Below are positions 26,253 to 35,420 of a DNA stretch of 64,000 nt, one piece after another. Source of the stretch: Microbacterium sp. MYb45 (GTDB lineage Bacteria; Actinomycetota; Actinomycetes; Actinomycetales; Microbacteriaceae); the NCBI RefSeq assembly GCF_002979655.1, contig NZ_PCPG01000012.1:37125-101124 (forward strand). The letters run 5' to 3'. The translations under genes and the position numbers were made by a program. A model generated the notes under the pieces. It saw only the letters and a list, made by a program, of their open reading frames with translations. It did not search any database and was not told the DNA's origin. Position 1 is the stretch's first letter. Each line of letters begins with the position of its first letter.

Positions 26253-26764
26253 GCGCCGAGTTCGTAGTCGAGTGGCACGAACTATTGCCGTTCGACGACA
26301 TGGAATGGCAATCTGCGCTCCAGCTTGCTGTTGGCATGCTGCGAAGCGAGTCACCTATTCGGTTTCGCGCACCCGCGGACGATCGCTCTGACTTGCTTGT
26401 GGTCGGGTACATGGCCGGAGACCACGACCGTATAGTTCAGGGGGAGACATTCGCTGCGTTTCTTCGATCCCGTTCTGACCTGGGATCTACCAACGTCCTA
26501 CTGGTGGCATGTGCGCAGAGGAAGCCTGCGCTTCGACTGCCCGAGGTTCGAGAGCTTCTTATCGGCCAGGGCCCCGGGTTGCGGGGTGCGCGTCACCTGC
26601 GAACCAATATTCCCGACGCGCTAACGATGGATTGCCGCCGTGTGCTTCTCCAATGCTTGCAAGAGCGACATCTGATGGAGCTACCACCGACACAGATCGA
26701 GGATGGAGCCATAGTGCGCGCCCCACTTGTTAGTCCACGTAGAAGGAGGTACGAGGCCATATGA
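26249..26764 (+). CDS. Unrecognised small soluble protein (cargo operon gene 2)
   Basis: 171 residues, predicted soluble with alternating strands and helices: SDLLVVGYMAGDHD, then GETFAAFLRSR, then TNVLLVACAQR. A strand ending in His and a later strand ending in Cys (His59, Cys88) loosely recalls CHAT/caspase-like proteases. However, the spacing is short and there is no HG motif, so I do not assign that fold. The tail is Arg-rich. It overlaps both neighbours by 4 bp, so the three products are probably made in fixed ratio and may form a complex. Confidence 0.7.
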   Translation: MSAEFVVEWHELLPFDDMEWQSALQLAVGMLRSESPIRFRAPADDRSDLLVVGYMAGDHDRIVQGETFAAFLRSRSDLGSTNVLLVACAQRKPALRLPEVRELLIGQGPGLRGARHLRTNIPDALTMDCRRVLLQCLQERHLMELPPTQIEDGAIVRAPLVSPRRRRYEAI

Positions 26765-29202
26765 ACACCCAGCCCGTTGGCATGGCCTGGATCGCGGCGG
26801 TGCTCGCACCGTGGACTGTTTCACCTCACCCGAACTTCGGCGCAGGCGAGATCACAGCTGCGCAGGCGCTCGCACTCGTGACGGAACGTCGCAATGCTCA
26901 CGTTGAAAGTGAGCAGTCTGACATGAGTTCGTCTTGGCCTGGCTGGGCGGGTGAGCTCGTAACTGCAGCTCAGGCGTCGCTCGTGGCCGCAACTCAAGCC
27001 GATGCGACCGAATCACTTTGGATAATCGCGCAGCGAGGCGACGTAGAGGTCGGCGCACGCATCGCAGCAGCCACATTCGCCGCCCTGGGGTCGTTGGAAC
27101 TCGAGGACGCATCCCGTGCGGTCGACCTACTCGCGGCGATCGCAATGGAGCTATCCAACGTCGCTGCTCCACAGGATCTGGCGCCGTCATACCGACTTGC
27201 GGTTGCCGTTCTTCAGCAGCAACGGGTAGCGCGCGCGTGCGACTCGTTCCGGTTCGAGGATGCTCAGGCGAGCATCGCGGAGGTCAACCGATGGTTGCCG
27301 AGCGCTTCGGTAGCGGGACTAGAGAAATTCCCCGTGTCGAAGGGCATCAGCTGGAGTTCCGTGCGGGTGCAGCGAGACATGCTGACTGCGACGAGGAACA
27401 ACGCTTTGGCGGCCAAAGCGACCATCGAGAGGTTCGGCGGCCGCGGATGGGTTCGAGTCGTTCGCGCTCGAAGTGGCTGGATCGATCTGCGGCAACACGT
27501 ACTCGAGAGAAACCGCGGAACCGCCGTCGTGCGCGAAGCGTTCGAAGCCAGGCTCGAATCCACGTCAGGGAAGCGAGTCTTTGGGCGCGAGACAGTTGCG
27601 GACGTTGCTTATAACGCTTTGCTCATAGCCGAGCTCTCGGGCGATGTGGGAGTGGCCCGTGCAAACCGGGCCGAGATGGCCAAGATCCATCTTCTTGAGC
27701 GCGACGACGTGGAGTTTCACGTGCGCGAGGCACTGCGTCTACTTCGTCAATCCAATGACACGGCTTCTCTCAAACCCGCGCTCGCGTGGGTGCGGGCCGA
27801 AGGGCCCCTCACTGCTTTGAAGGATGACGCCCTCAGGGTGCTCGCTCGTGCTGTACGCGATCGTTACGCCTCGGAATCGGATTTGATGGTACTTGAGGGC
27901 GCCGCAGACGTTCTTGAGCAGGCTGAGCTTGCGCAGAGCATTGACGTCGCGCGGATTCACCTTGAAACGATGAAGCGCACGAATCGATACGCATGGACGC
28001 ATCTTGACAATGCGTGGAAGGCGATTGCTCGCTTCCTGCCCGGTAGCGAACAAGACGACGAAGTCGCAGGGAGCGCGAGCGAACTCCTTCGCGAGCCAAA
28101 GGCGCTTGTGCGACCTTTGTCAAACACGCTCTCTCGCGTGGTTGGCGTGATCGACTGGAGCCGCGTTCAAGGTCAAGTACGCGACAGGTGGTCGCAGTGG
28201 TTGGAACATCAGTCCGCGACCGATCCGGAGACTGAGGCATTGGTGTTCCAGCTCCGGGAGGCGCTGCACCTCCCTGATAACGGGCTTGAACATTCGTCAG
28301 GTATAGAAGCGGCTGCGATACTCGCGGACGACGGGCTTCCAGCCGACGCGCCCAAATCGCAACTTAGTGACGCGAGGGAAGCGATCACCTCGGCACTCGC
28401 CGCGGAAGCAACAGCGGCGGCTGCTGGTAGCTTCGCGTTCGGCGGGATCGAGCCCGCGAACGTTGGCGTAGCGTTCGCACTTCGCTTCAATGATCCGCTC
28501 GTTTGGGAAGCGGTAACTGAGCATCTCGTCGATCCGAACGTGTTGTCTGACTTCAAGGAGTCGGCGCTCGAGCGCCTCGCATCTAATGCGACGAGGGTGC
28601 CTGCGAGTGTTCAGGAGCGCTTGGCAGGCAACTGGCGCAAGATCGCGGAGTCGCGTCGAGATTCATGGTTCGGTGGGGATAATTTGCCTCTCACTCCCGA
28701 AGCGCTTCGCATGGCTGCGGCCTTCGGAGCACTCACCTCAACTGAGGGGCTCGAGGCAGTACTGCGGCTCAGCGCGTCCGGCAACGTCGGCCGAGTCGAG
28801 GCAGCGCGCTCGATCCCGCTCATTGTCGACCGGGACGAGGCCACGTGGGCTCATGTGCTGTTGCTGCAACTAGCTGATGACGACAATCCCGACGTCCGGG
28901 CGGAAGCGGGCTTTGCCATGATTCAGTTGCTTTCGTCCGAGTCGTTTGTTTCGGAGATGATCACTCAGCGCGCGACGGCGTTGCTGCAATCGGACGGAAT
29001 CCGTTGCGCGCTTCGCATCCTTCACGGGCTTCAGTCGCTCGCCGCCGCGGGGTCTCAAGCGGTGACTCCATGGATTCCGTTGGTTCGCAAGATGGCGAAG
29101 TCGGATCAGCGGCGAATAATCCGCGGTGCTGCTTCAGAGTTGATCAGGATCGCGGACCTCAAGGGGCTCAGCACCTCAGGCCCTCGCGTCAACGAACGGT
29201 GA
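26761..29202 (+). CDS. Unrecognised large helical-repeat protein (cargo operon gene 3)
   Basis: 813 residues, almost wholly alpha-helical with no membrane segment, signal peptide or nucleotide-binding motif. The C-terminal part (about 650-790) has a HEAT-like rhythm, for example SASGNVGRVEAARSIPLIVD then LLLQLADDDNPDVRAEAGFA. The middle is rich in Ala, Glu and Arg. An AGAAGGAGG ribosome site sits inside the end of the previous gene, just before the ATG, and the genes overlap by 4 bp. A large helical scaffold or recogniser partnered with a membrane protein would suit a defence system, but the function is unknown. Confidence 0.75.
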   Translation: MNTQPVGMAWIAAVLAPWTVSPHPNFGAGEITAAQALALVTERRNAHVESEQSDMSSSWPGWAGELVTAAQASLVAATQADATESLWIIAQRGDVEVGARIAAATFAALGSLELEDASRAVDLLAAIAMELSNVAAPQDLAPSYRLAVAVLQQQRVARACDSFRFEDAQASIAEVNRWLPSASVAGLEKFPVSKGISWSSVRVQRDMLTATRNNALAAKATIERFGGRGWVRVVRARSGWIDLRQHVLERNRGTAVVREAFEARLESTSGKRVFGRETVADVAYNALLIAELSGDVGVARANRAEMAKIHLLERDDVEFHVREALRLLRQSNDTASLKPALAWVRAEGPLTALKDDALRVLARAVRDRYASESDLMVLEGAADVLEQAELAQSIDVARIHLETMKRTNRYAWTHLDNAWKAIARFLPGSEQDDEVAGSASELLREPKALVRPLSNTLSRVVGVIDWSRVQGQVRDRWSQWLEHQSATDPETEALVFQLREALHLPDNGLEHSSGIEAAAILADDGLPADAPKSQLSDAREAITSALAAEATAAAAGSFAFGGIEPANVGVAFALRFNDPLVWEAVTEHLVDPNVLSDFKESALERLASNATRVPASVQERLAGNWRKIAESRRDSWFGGDNLPLTPEALRMAAAFGALTSTEGLEAVLRLSASGNVGRVEAARSIPLIVDRDEATWAHVLLLQLADDDNPDVRAEAGFAMIQLLSSESFVSEMITQRATALLQSDGIRCALRILHGLQSLAAAGSQAVTPWIPLVRKMAKSDQRRIIRGAASELIRIADLKGLSTSGPRVNER

Positions 29203-29330
29203 AAGCACCGCGATTCAAACCGAGCGAGTCTCAGTGTCTCGGTTGAGTGGAGTGAGCCGAGCAGTCGCCGCGTGAATAGCCGCGCTGGTTCCAAGCGCGG
29301 CGCGGGTTCCCGTGAACTTAGGGTGTCTAT

Positions 29331-30183
29331 TTACTCGAACCCACCCGTGAGCCTTCCCCGCATGCGCTCGCTGCTCTCATTCATCCCGACGATCTCCACC
29401 GACTTCCCCAGAGCCGCGTACTTCGTCTCGATCGCGTCCAACGCCGCAACGGTCGACGCATCCCACACATGCGACCCCGACAGGTCAACGAGAACCCGCT
29501 CGGGATCGTCCGAGTACGAGAACAACGTCGTCAGATCGTTGCTCGACGCGAAGAACAGCTCCCCTTCCACGACGTACGTCACAACGTCACCCGCCTCACC
29601 GAGAACTCGCGTAACTGAAACGAAGTGCGCCACCCGCCGCACGAAGAGCACCGACGCGACCAGCACCCCGCCGACGACCCCGACCGCCAGATTGTGCGTG
29701 ATCAACACCAGCACCACCGTCACCACCATCATCACGAAGGTCTCGCTCTTCGGCATCCGCTTCAACGTCGACGGACGCACGCTGTGCCAGTCGAACGCCC
29801 CGATCGCGACCATGATCATCACGGCGACGAGCGCGGCCATCGGGATCGTCCCGACGAAGTCGCCGAACACGACGACCAGCAGGAACAGGAAGATCCCGGC
29901 GCAGAACGTCGAGATGCGTGTCCGCGCGCCGGAGGCTTTCACGTTGATCATGGTCTGACCGATCACGGCGCAGCCGCCCATGCCGCCGAAGATCCCCGAC
30001 AGCACGTTCGAGACGCCCTGCCCCCACGCCTCACGACTCTTGCGCGAGTGGGTGTCGGTGATTTCGTCGACGAGCTTTGCGGTGAGCAGCGACTCCATCA
30101 GTCCGACCAGCGCGACCCCGAGCGCGAACGGCGCGATGATCGTGAACGTCTCCCACGTGAGCGGAACGTTCGGGATGAACAGC
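29331..30183 (-). pseudogene. SulP transporter 3' fragment, copy 2
   Basis: About 284 codons equal to the C-terminal 57 percent of the intact SulP. It starts at the LFIPNVPLTWETF segment and ends at the equivalent stop codon (TAA here, TAG in the other copies). It keeps the last membrane helices and the STAS domain. One extra in-frame codon (VMMVVTVV against VMVATVV) shows divergence from the intact copy. At 30183/30184 the homology stops abruptly inside an open frame that continues with foreign codons to about 30260. The missing first half makes transport unlikely. Confidence 0.88.
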
Positions 30184-30328
30184 GAGACCAAATCGCCAGC
30201 CGTCGGCACGTATGGATAGAGGCCGTGCATGGCTAGGTATCGCCTAGGACCTCCTCCCACGGCAGTAAAGGGCTGGCTACCGTTAGTTAGGCCGCTCAGT
30301 CCGTCACCGAGCCCGCCATACTGGTGAC

Positions 30329-31279
30329 GTGACCCCTCGTATGGCTTTGGAACGCGACCGGCAGCAGCTTGCCTGGCACTACACCTCGGCAGAAGCGCTG
30401 ATTTCGATCTTGCACACGGACGCCCTCCGAGCGACTTCGGCAGCGTTTATGAATGACGCAAATGAGATGAAGACGGGTGTGCGAGCCCTTAAACGGACCT
30501 ACGAGCGGATGAGGGAATCGTTCTCGCCGGCAGAGCGGAAGGCGATTGAAGAGTCTGGTGCTTTGAATGAGCGGTCTGTGGACCACTTGTTCTTGTTGTC
30601 GGCGTCGAGAGGTCCCGACCGACTCACGTTATGGCGAAACTACGGGGGCGCGACGACGCCATACGCTATCGGGCTCGATCGGTCGGTTTTGCTGCGTCCG
30701 CTGGAGGTCGTCGAGGGTCGCCGGCACCCGCGACCACCAGAGGGTTGGGATTCGGTGGGTTGGGAAGAGTCGGCTGATGGGCCTGTGCGCATATACGACC
30801 CCGACGAGGTATGGGTCTTCGGCGGACAGTGGAATGACGTTATGTATGTGAATCGCAAGGGCACTCAATCGCACGAACAGTCGCTCCGAGCTCTCGCGAA
30901 AGACCGAATGGACGGACAGGAGCGTGGATCATTCCTTGTGAGCCTTCCGGATTTCGCGGACAGCCCGGTCTACCTCGAAAAGGACGCCAGTTTCGAGGAT
31001 GAAGACGAAGTGCGGCTGGTCGTCGAGGCAAATCCATCGTGGAAGTTTCTTCAGTTCCGAGGTGACCGTTTCGGAGCGGTACCTTACGTCGAACTATCAT
31101 CCTCCGATGAGCGAGGTCGCTTCATCTCCGCTGCGGCAGATAGGAAGTTGCCGATCCGGGAAATTTGGATTGGACCTAGCGCAGACGCGGTAACTGCAAG
31201 GCGCGCTCTCGAAAGCCTGCTCCACGTTTCAGGCTATGGCGATGTTCACGTCCGCTCCACGTCCATCCCGTACCGTTGA
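30329..31279 (+). CDS. DUF2971-family protein
   Basis: 316 residues. The opening LAWHYTSAEALISILHTDAL, the following FMNDANE, the LTLWRNYG motif, YAIGLDR and a late FEDEDEVRLVV segment match the order of conserved blocks in DUF2971. The biochemical role of that family is unknown, and its members often sit in mobile or defence regions. The GTG start at 30329 has only a weak ribosome site. The gene stands alone between a sulP fragment and the intact sulP, and points toward the sulP stop as the other cargo operons do. Composition is lower in GC than the core genes. Confidence 0.75.
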   Translation: MTPRMALERDRQQLAWHYTSAEALISILHTDALRATSAAFMNDANEMKTGVRALKRTYERMRESFSPAERKAIEESGALNERSVDHLFLLSASRGPDRLTLWRNYGGATTPYAIGLDRSVLLRPLEVVEGRRHPRPPEGWDSVGWEESADGPVRIYDPDEVWVFGGQWNDVMYVNRKGTQSHEQSLRALAKDRMDGQERGSFLVSLPDFADSPVYLEKDASFEDEDEVRLVVEANPSWKFLQFRGDRFGAVPYVELSSSDERGRFISAAADRKLPIREIWIGPSADAVTARRALESLLHVSGYGDVHVRSTSIPYR

Positions 31280-31648
31280 CCGGCGTCGAAATCAAAAACT
31301 CGTGGTCACAGGGGCGCTGACGCGTCACAATGCGTCGATTGAGCCCTCGCTCGGCGCCACTGACGAGGCGTTGGCCGCCTCAAGCGACACGAGGGGGAGT
31401 CGGTTTCGGTGAACGTGGCCCCCCGCGGTGCAATGCCCGATCTGGTGGCCCAACTGTCGCGAGCCTGTCATCCGCGACACTGAGACTGACGCGACACTGA
31501 GACTGACGCGACTCTGTGGAGACCGAGGCTGTGAACCTCGGGCGTTCGACTTGCGGCCGTGTCCAACTCGGCGGAGATCGGCTGGACGATGCCAGACGTG
31601 AGGGCAGCTCAAGTGCCGTCGGCCTCGCCCGAGACTGCGAACACAGCC
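31280..31648. other. Gap between the DUF2971 gene and intact sulP
   Basis: 369 bp without a credible gene. It contains the 17-bp tandem repeat at 31474-31507. No tRNA or att-like copy of the sulP end was found. Confidence 0.5.
31474..31507. repeat. 17-bp tandem repeat, two full units
   Basis: The unit GCGACACTGAGACTGAC occurs twice head-to-tail, followed by a partial third copy (GCGACTCTG). It lies in the non-coding cargo side of the junction. Too short for CRISPR. Confidence 0.6.
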
Positions 31649-33151
31649 CTACTCAAACCCACCCGTCAACCGCCCGCGCATCCGCGAACTGCTCTCGTTC
31701 ATCCCGACGATCTCCACCGCCTTCCCCAACGCCTGATACTTCGTCTCGATCGCGTCCAACGCGGCGACGGTCGACGCATCCCAGATATGCGACCCCGACA
31801 GATCCACGATCACGCGCTCGGGATCCGATGAGTAAGAGAACAACGTCGTCAAGTCATTGCTCGACGCGAAGAACAGCTCCCCCTCCACGACGTATGTCAC
31901 AACGTCTCCCGCCTCACCGAGAACGCGCGTAACCGACACGAAGTGCGCCACCCGCCGCACGAACAGCACCGAAGCGACCAGCACCCCGCCCACGACGCCG
32001 ACCGCAAGATTGTGCGTGATCAGCACGAGAACAACTGTCGCCACCATCACGAAGGTCTCGCTCTTCGGCATCCGCTTCAACGTCGACGGACGCACGCTGT
32101 GCCAGTCGAACGCCCCGATCGCGACCATGATCATCACGGCCACCAGCGCGGCCATGGGGATCGTCCCGACGAAGTCGCCGAACACGACCACCAGCAGGAA
32201 CAGGAAGATGCCGGCGCAGAACGTCGAGATGCGTGTCCGCGCGCCGGAGGCTTTCACGTTGATCATGGTCTGACCGATCACGGCGCAGCCGCCCATGCCG
32301 CCGAAGATCCCCGACAGCACGTTCGAGACGCCCTGCCCCCACGCCTCGCGACTCTTGCGCGAGTGGGTGTCGGTGATCTCGTCGACGAGCTTTGCGGTGA
32401 GAAGCGACTCCATCAGCCCGACCAGCGCGACCCCGAGCGCGAACGGCGCGATGATCGTGAACGTCTCCCACGTGAGCGGAACGTTCGGGATGAACAGCTC
32501 GGGCAGGCTCTTCGGCAGCTCGCCCTGGTCGCCGACGGTAGGCACGGTGATGCCGAACGCGAGCACGACGCCCGTCACGATCACGACCGACACGAGCGGT
32601 GCCGGCACGATCTTGGTGATCTTCGGCATCAGGATCATCACGACGATCCCGAGCGCGACCAGCGGATACACCAGCCACGGCACGTCGATCAGCTGCGGGA
32701 ACTGCGAGCTGAACACGAAGATCGCCAGCGCGTTCACGAACCCCACCATGACGCTGCGGGGGATGAACCGCATCAGCTTCGCGACGCCGATCACCCCGAG
32801 GATCACCTGGAAGATGCCGGCGAGGATGACCGTCGCGATGAAGTAGTCGAGCCCGTACGTCGGCGCGACGGGTGCGATCACGAGAGCCACGGCCCCGGTC
32901 GCCGCGGTCACCATCGCCGGACGCCCACCGAGGAACGCGATCGACACCGCCATGATGAACGACGAGAACAGCCCGACCTTCGGGTCGACGCCCGCGATCA
33001 CCGAGAACGCGATCGCCTCGGGGATCAGCGCGAGCCCGACGACGAGCCCGGCCAGCACCTCGCGGGTCAGCATCCGCGGATTCTTCAGCGCGGTCAGCAC
33101 CGAGGGGTTCGCCCGGTACCGGGCACGATCGTCGATCGTCGTTGCAGACAT
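31649..33151 (-). CDS. SulP-family anion transporter with STAS domain (intact copy)
   Basis: 500 residues. About 10-12 membrane helices occupy residues 20-390, followed by a C-terminal STAS domain (about 405-495, SGSHIWDASTVAALDAIE). SulP carriers move sulfate, bicarbonate or related anions across the inner membrane; the substrate is not readable here. The sequence is GC-rich and core-like, unlike the cargo downstream. Its 3' end has been duplicated twice (29331-30183, 24634-25240), each copy followed by different foreign genes, so this gene seems to be the anchor of an insertion hotspot. Confidence 0.92.
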   Translation of the reverse strand: MSATTIDDRARYRANPSVLTALKNPRMLTREVLAGLVVGLALIPEAIAFSVIAGVDPKVGLFSSFIMAVSIAFLGGRPAMVTAATGAVALVIAPVAPTYGLDYFIATVILAGIFQVILGVIGVAKLMRFIPRSVMVGFVNALAIFVFSSQFPQLIDVPWLVYPLVALGIVVMILMPKITKIVPAPLVSVVIVTGVVLAFGITVPTVGDQGELPKSLPELFIPNVPLTWETFTIIAPFALGVALVGLMESLLTAKLVDEITDTHSRKSREAWGQGVSNVLSGIFGGMGGCAVIGQTMINVKASGARTRISTFCAGIFLFLLVVVFGDFVGTIPMAALVAVMIMVAIGAFDWHSVRPSTLKRMPKSETFVMVATVVLVLITHNLAVGVVGGVLVASVLFVRRVAHFVSVTRVLGEAGDVVTYVVEGELFFASSNDLTTLFSYSSDPERVIVDLSGSHIWDASTVAALDAIETKYQALGKAVEIVGMNESSSRMRGRLTGGFE

Positions 33152-33292
33152 GGATGCTCCAGAGGAAGGCGCCTCGAGATGAGGCAGACGTTCCAGCGTA
33201 GAGCGGATGCTGCGGATGCGGGGCTCCTCCGCCCTTCCGTCCCGCGGACTCCTCCGACATGATGAAGAGGACCGACCTCGAAGGAGCCCTCC

Positions 33293-33808
33293 GTGTCACT
33301 CACACCGCCTCCGGCTCCGCTGGCCGACACCGCCGTCACCGGGCTGCCCGGCGCCGTAGTGATCGCGGGCATCCGCAAGATGCTCATCTGGACCGTCGTC
33401 GCCGGAGTCGTGTACTCGGTCTTCATGAGCGGCAGCAAGGGCATCTGCCCGGGCGGCATCGACGCCAACGGTGGGTTCATCGACGCCGACGGCCGGTCGG
33501 TCGAGCAGGCTCCGCTCTGCGTCACGCTGACGATCCGCCCCAGTGTGTTCGTCTACGTCGGCATCGCACTGATCGTCCTGATCGCGCTCGGCCGCGTCAC
33601 CAAGGCAGTCGACGCGCGCGCGGCCCTGCGGACGATGGAGCGCGCGATCCAAGGAGCCGGCCTGCTCGTCGCCATCGCCCTGGTCGTGTCGCACGTGTGG
33701 TTCCAGCTGACCCCGCTCGAGCACTTCTCCTCCGGCTCGTGGTCTTACTTCAGTCCGTTCCCGCTCGGGGTCATCGACGTCTCGACCGACCCGATGACGG
33801 GGCCCTGA
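33293..33808 (+). CDS. Membrane protein of unknown function
   Basis: 171 residues from a GTG with a well-placed AAGGAG site. Hydrophobic helices lie near residues 28-46, 82-101 and 122-140. The loop between the first two is predicted outside and contains two cysteines (ICPGG, APLCVT), perhaps a disulphide. No family recognised. It is divergent from the intact sulP gene. Confidence 0.75.
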   Translation: MSLTPPPAPLADTAVTGLPGAVVIAGIRKMLIWTVVAGVVYSVFMSGSKGICPGGIDANGGFIDADGRSVEQAPLCVTLTIRPSVFVYVGIALIVLIALGRVTKAVDARAALRTMERAIQGAGLLVAIALVVSHVWFQLTPLEHFSSGSWSYFSPFPLGVIDVSTDPMTGP

Positions 33809-33927
33809 CGGCGGCATCCAGCACCTCTCGGCCTGTCCGCCGACGGCCGGACGAGTACACCGGTATTCCCTGGAGGGCATCCGCCCGTCTCCGTTCCGTC
33901 GCCGGAAGCTGTCCATACAGTGACGGC

Positions 33928-34434
33928 ATGCAGCTTGGATCCGTCGCAGACGTCGTCACCGCACTCACCGCCATCGGAGCCCTCATCGCCGCCGTCTTCG
34001 GCGCGAAGAATGCGGCCCGTCTGTTCGGTATCGAAGCGAAGCGGGACGCCGCCGCGGCAGCGCGCGAGGTGCAATCGCAGGCCAGGAAGGCGTTCGCGTG
34101 GGTGGCGACCCGGATCAGTAAACGAGAGTTCTACGGTGTCGTCATCGTGAACTCATCCGAGCAGGCGATCTATGACGTCGTCGTCCGCGTGACGGGCGCC
34201 GACGAGGTGGAACGGACTCCGGTGCGGCTCACGATTCTGCCGCCCGGTGCTTACTACCTCGAGGAGAGCCCGCAGGCCTATGGCTGGACGTTCGCCTCAC
34301 GATTGCGCTCGTTCGACGAGGAGATCCGTCCCGTGACGAAGTCGAGGAAGCGCCGCGTAGTCGGGATGTCGTTCCGCGACAGTTCGAACGTCGCCTGGGT
34401 TCGCGACACTGAGGGTCTGCTCGCACGCGCATAG
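33928..34434 (+). CDS. Small protein with one N-terminal membrane helix
   Basis: 168 residues. A single hydrophobic stretch at about 5-24 (VVTALTAIGALIAAVFGAKN) is followed by a charged helix and a beta-rich soluble domain (FYGVVIVNSSEQAIYDVVVR onward). The fold suggests an immunoglobulin- or C2-like sandwich, but no family is recognised. ATG 33928 was chosen because it opens directly onto the membrane helix; the frame is open well upstream, where it would be antisense or out of register with the previous gene. Confidence 0.7.
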   Translation: MQLGSVADVVTALTAIGALIAAVFGAKNAARLFGIEAKRDAAAAAREVQSQARKAFAWVATRISKREFYGVVIVNSSEQAIYDVVVRVTGADEVERTPVRLTILPPGAYYLEESPQAYGWTFASRLRSFDEEIRPVTKSRKRRVVGMSFRDSSNVAWVRDTEGLLARA

Positions 34435-34490
34435 GGTGCTGGCGACAGTGATCAACCCAGCACGTCTTCGTGCTGAGGAACGGAGGCAGG

Positions 34491-35390
34491 ATGTCGGATC
34501 AGAAGCACCCGGACGCGAAGACGCTTCGGGAAGAAGTGAATGCGCTGTTCGGAGTCCGATGGGACACGCTCGTGGAGTGGACGGTCATCTCTTGGCTGAG
34601 CATCTGGTTCTGGTCCTCCCGGGCTGATCCGAGCATCTCCGGGAACTTCTTCGGCTGGACCGACGGGCCAGTGACCGGTATCGAGAACTTCCTGCGATCA
34701 CTCGACATCACACCGCCGTCGTGGCTGACGGCGACGATTGACTGGCTCCTCGACCCGTCGCGCGAGTGGCTGTCGACGACTCTCGTCGTCGTTGCTGTGG
34801 TTGCGTGCGTGACCGCCGTGCGGAGCTACGGTCTCTCTGGACTGCGGACTCTGGCGCTGCTGTCGACGGCGGTCGTGTGCGAGATTCAGGGGAGTTTCTG
34901 GCCGGTGGTGTGGATTCTCTTGGCGGCCGCGATCCCTGCCGCGTTCGCCTGGGGCATCGGATTCGTCGACAGCCGCCGCGAGGAGAGCAAGTTCAGCGAG
35001 TACGAGTACTACTTCGGCCGCGGCATCGTGAGCGACTACATCACCAGGATCGTCCTGCTGTTCCTCTCACCTGCTTTCGCTCCGTTCCTGCTCGCCGGGC
35101 AGCTCGTCGTCAGCTTCCGCACGAACCTGCCCTACGAGCCCGCCGAGGAACTCAACAAGGAGGTTGTCAACGCTTTGAAGACGCGCGGAGACGGCCAGGC
35201 AGACGAACTGGACGCGTTGACGAGCACCGCTGCCTCCGCGGCCATTCACCTGGCGGGGAACACCTCTCGGGATGCGCGCCAGATCGCGAGCGCCTACCGG
35301 TTCCAGTTGAAGAGTCGTCGAGAAGCGGAAGAAGCGCGCGCCCGTGCCGAGCGGAAGCGTCGTGACGGCTGGCCTGACCGCGGGGTCTGA
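34491..35390 (+). CDS. Polytopic membrane protein of unknown function
   Basis: 299 residues. A GGAGGCAGG site precedes ATG 34491. Hydrophobic segments lie near residues 28-43, 100-118, 122-140, 145-162 and 190-213, and a highly charged C-terminal helix (SRREAEEARARAERKRRDG) ends the protein. No motif is recognisable. It follows two other unknown membrane-linked genes in the same direction, though the 56-118 bp gaps do not prove an operon. Confidence 0.72.
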   Translation: MSDQKHPDAKTLREEVNALFGVRWDTLVEWTVISWLSIWFWSSRADPSISGNFFGWTDGPVTGIENFLRSLDITPPSWLTATIDWLLDPSREWLSTTLVVVAVVACVTAVRSYGLSGLRTLALLSTAVVCEIQGSFWPVVWILLAAAIPAAFAWGIGFVDSRREESKFSEYEYYFGRGIVSDYITRIVLLFLSPAFAPFLLAGQLVVSFRTNLPYEPAEELNKEVVNALKTRGDGQADELDALTSTAASAAIHLAGNTSRDARQIASAYRFQLKSRREAEEARARAERKRRDGWPDRGV

Positions 35391-35420
35391 CTCCCGCTGG
35401 GCCGCCTCAATCCCTGACGC

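Noticed and set aside
26249..26764. Firm assignment as a CHAT/caspase protease
   Set aside because: The His-Cys spacing is short and the HG motif is missing; left as an open question only.
31474..31507. Possible CRISPR repeats
   Set aside because: Only two contiguous units without spacers; no cas genes nearby.
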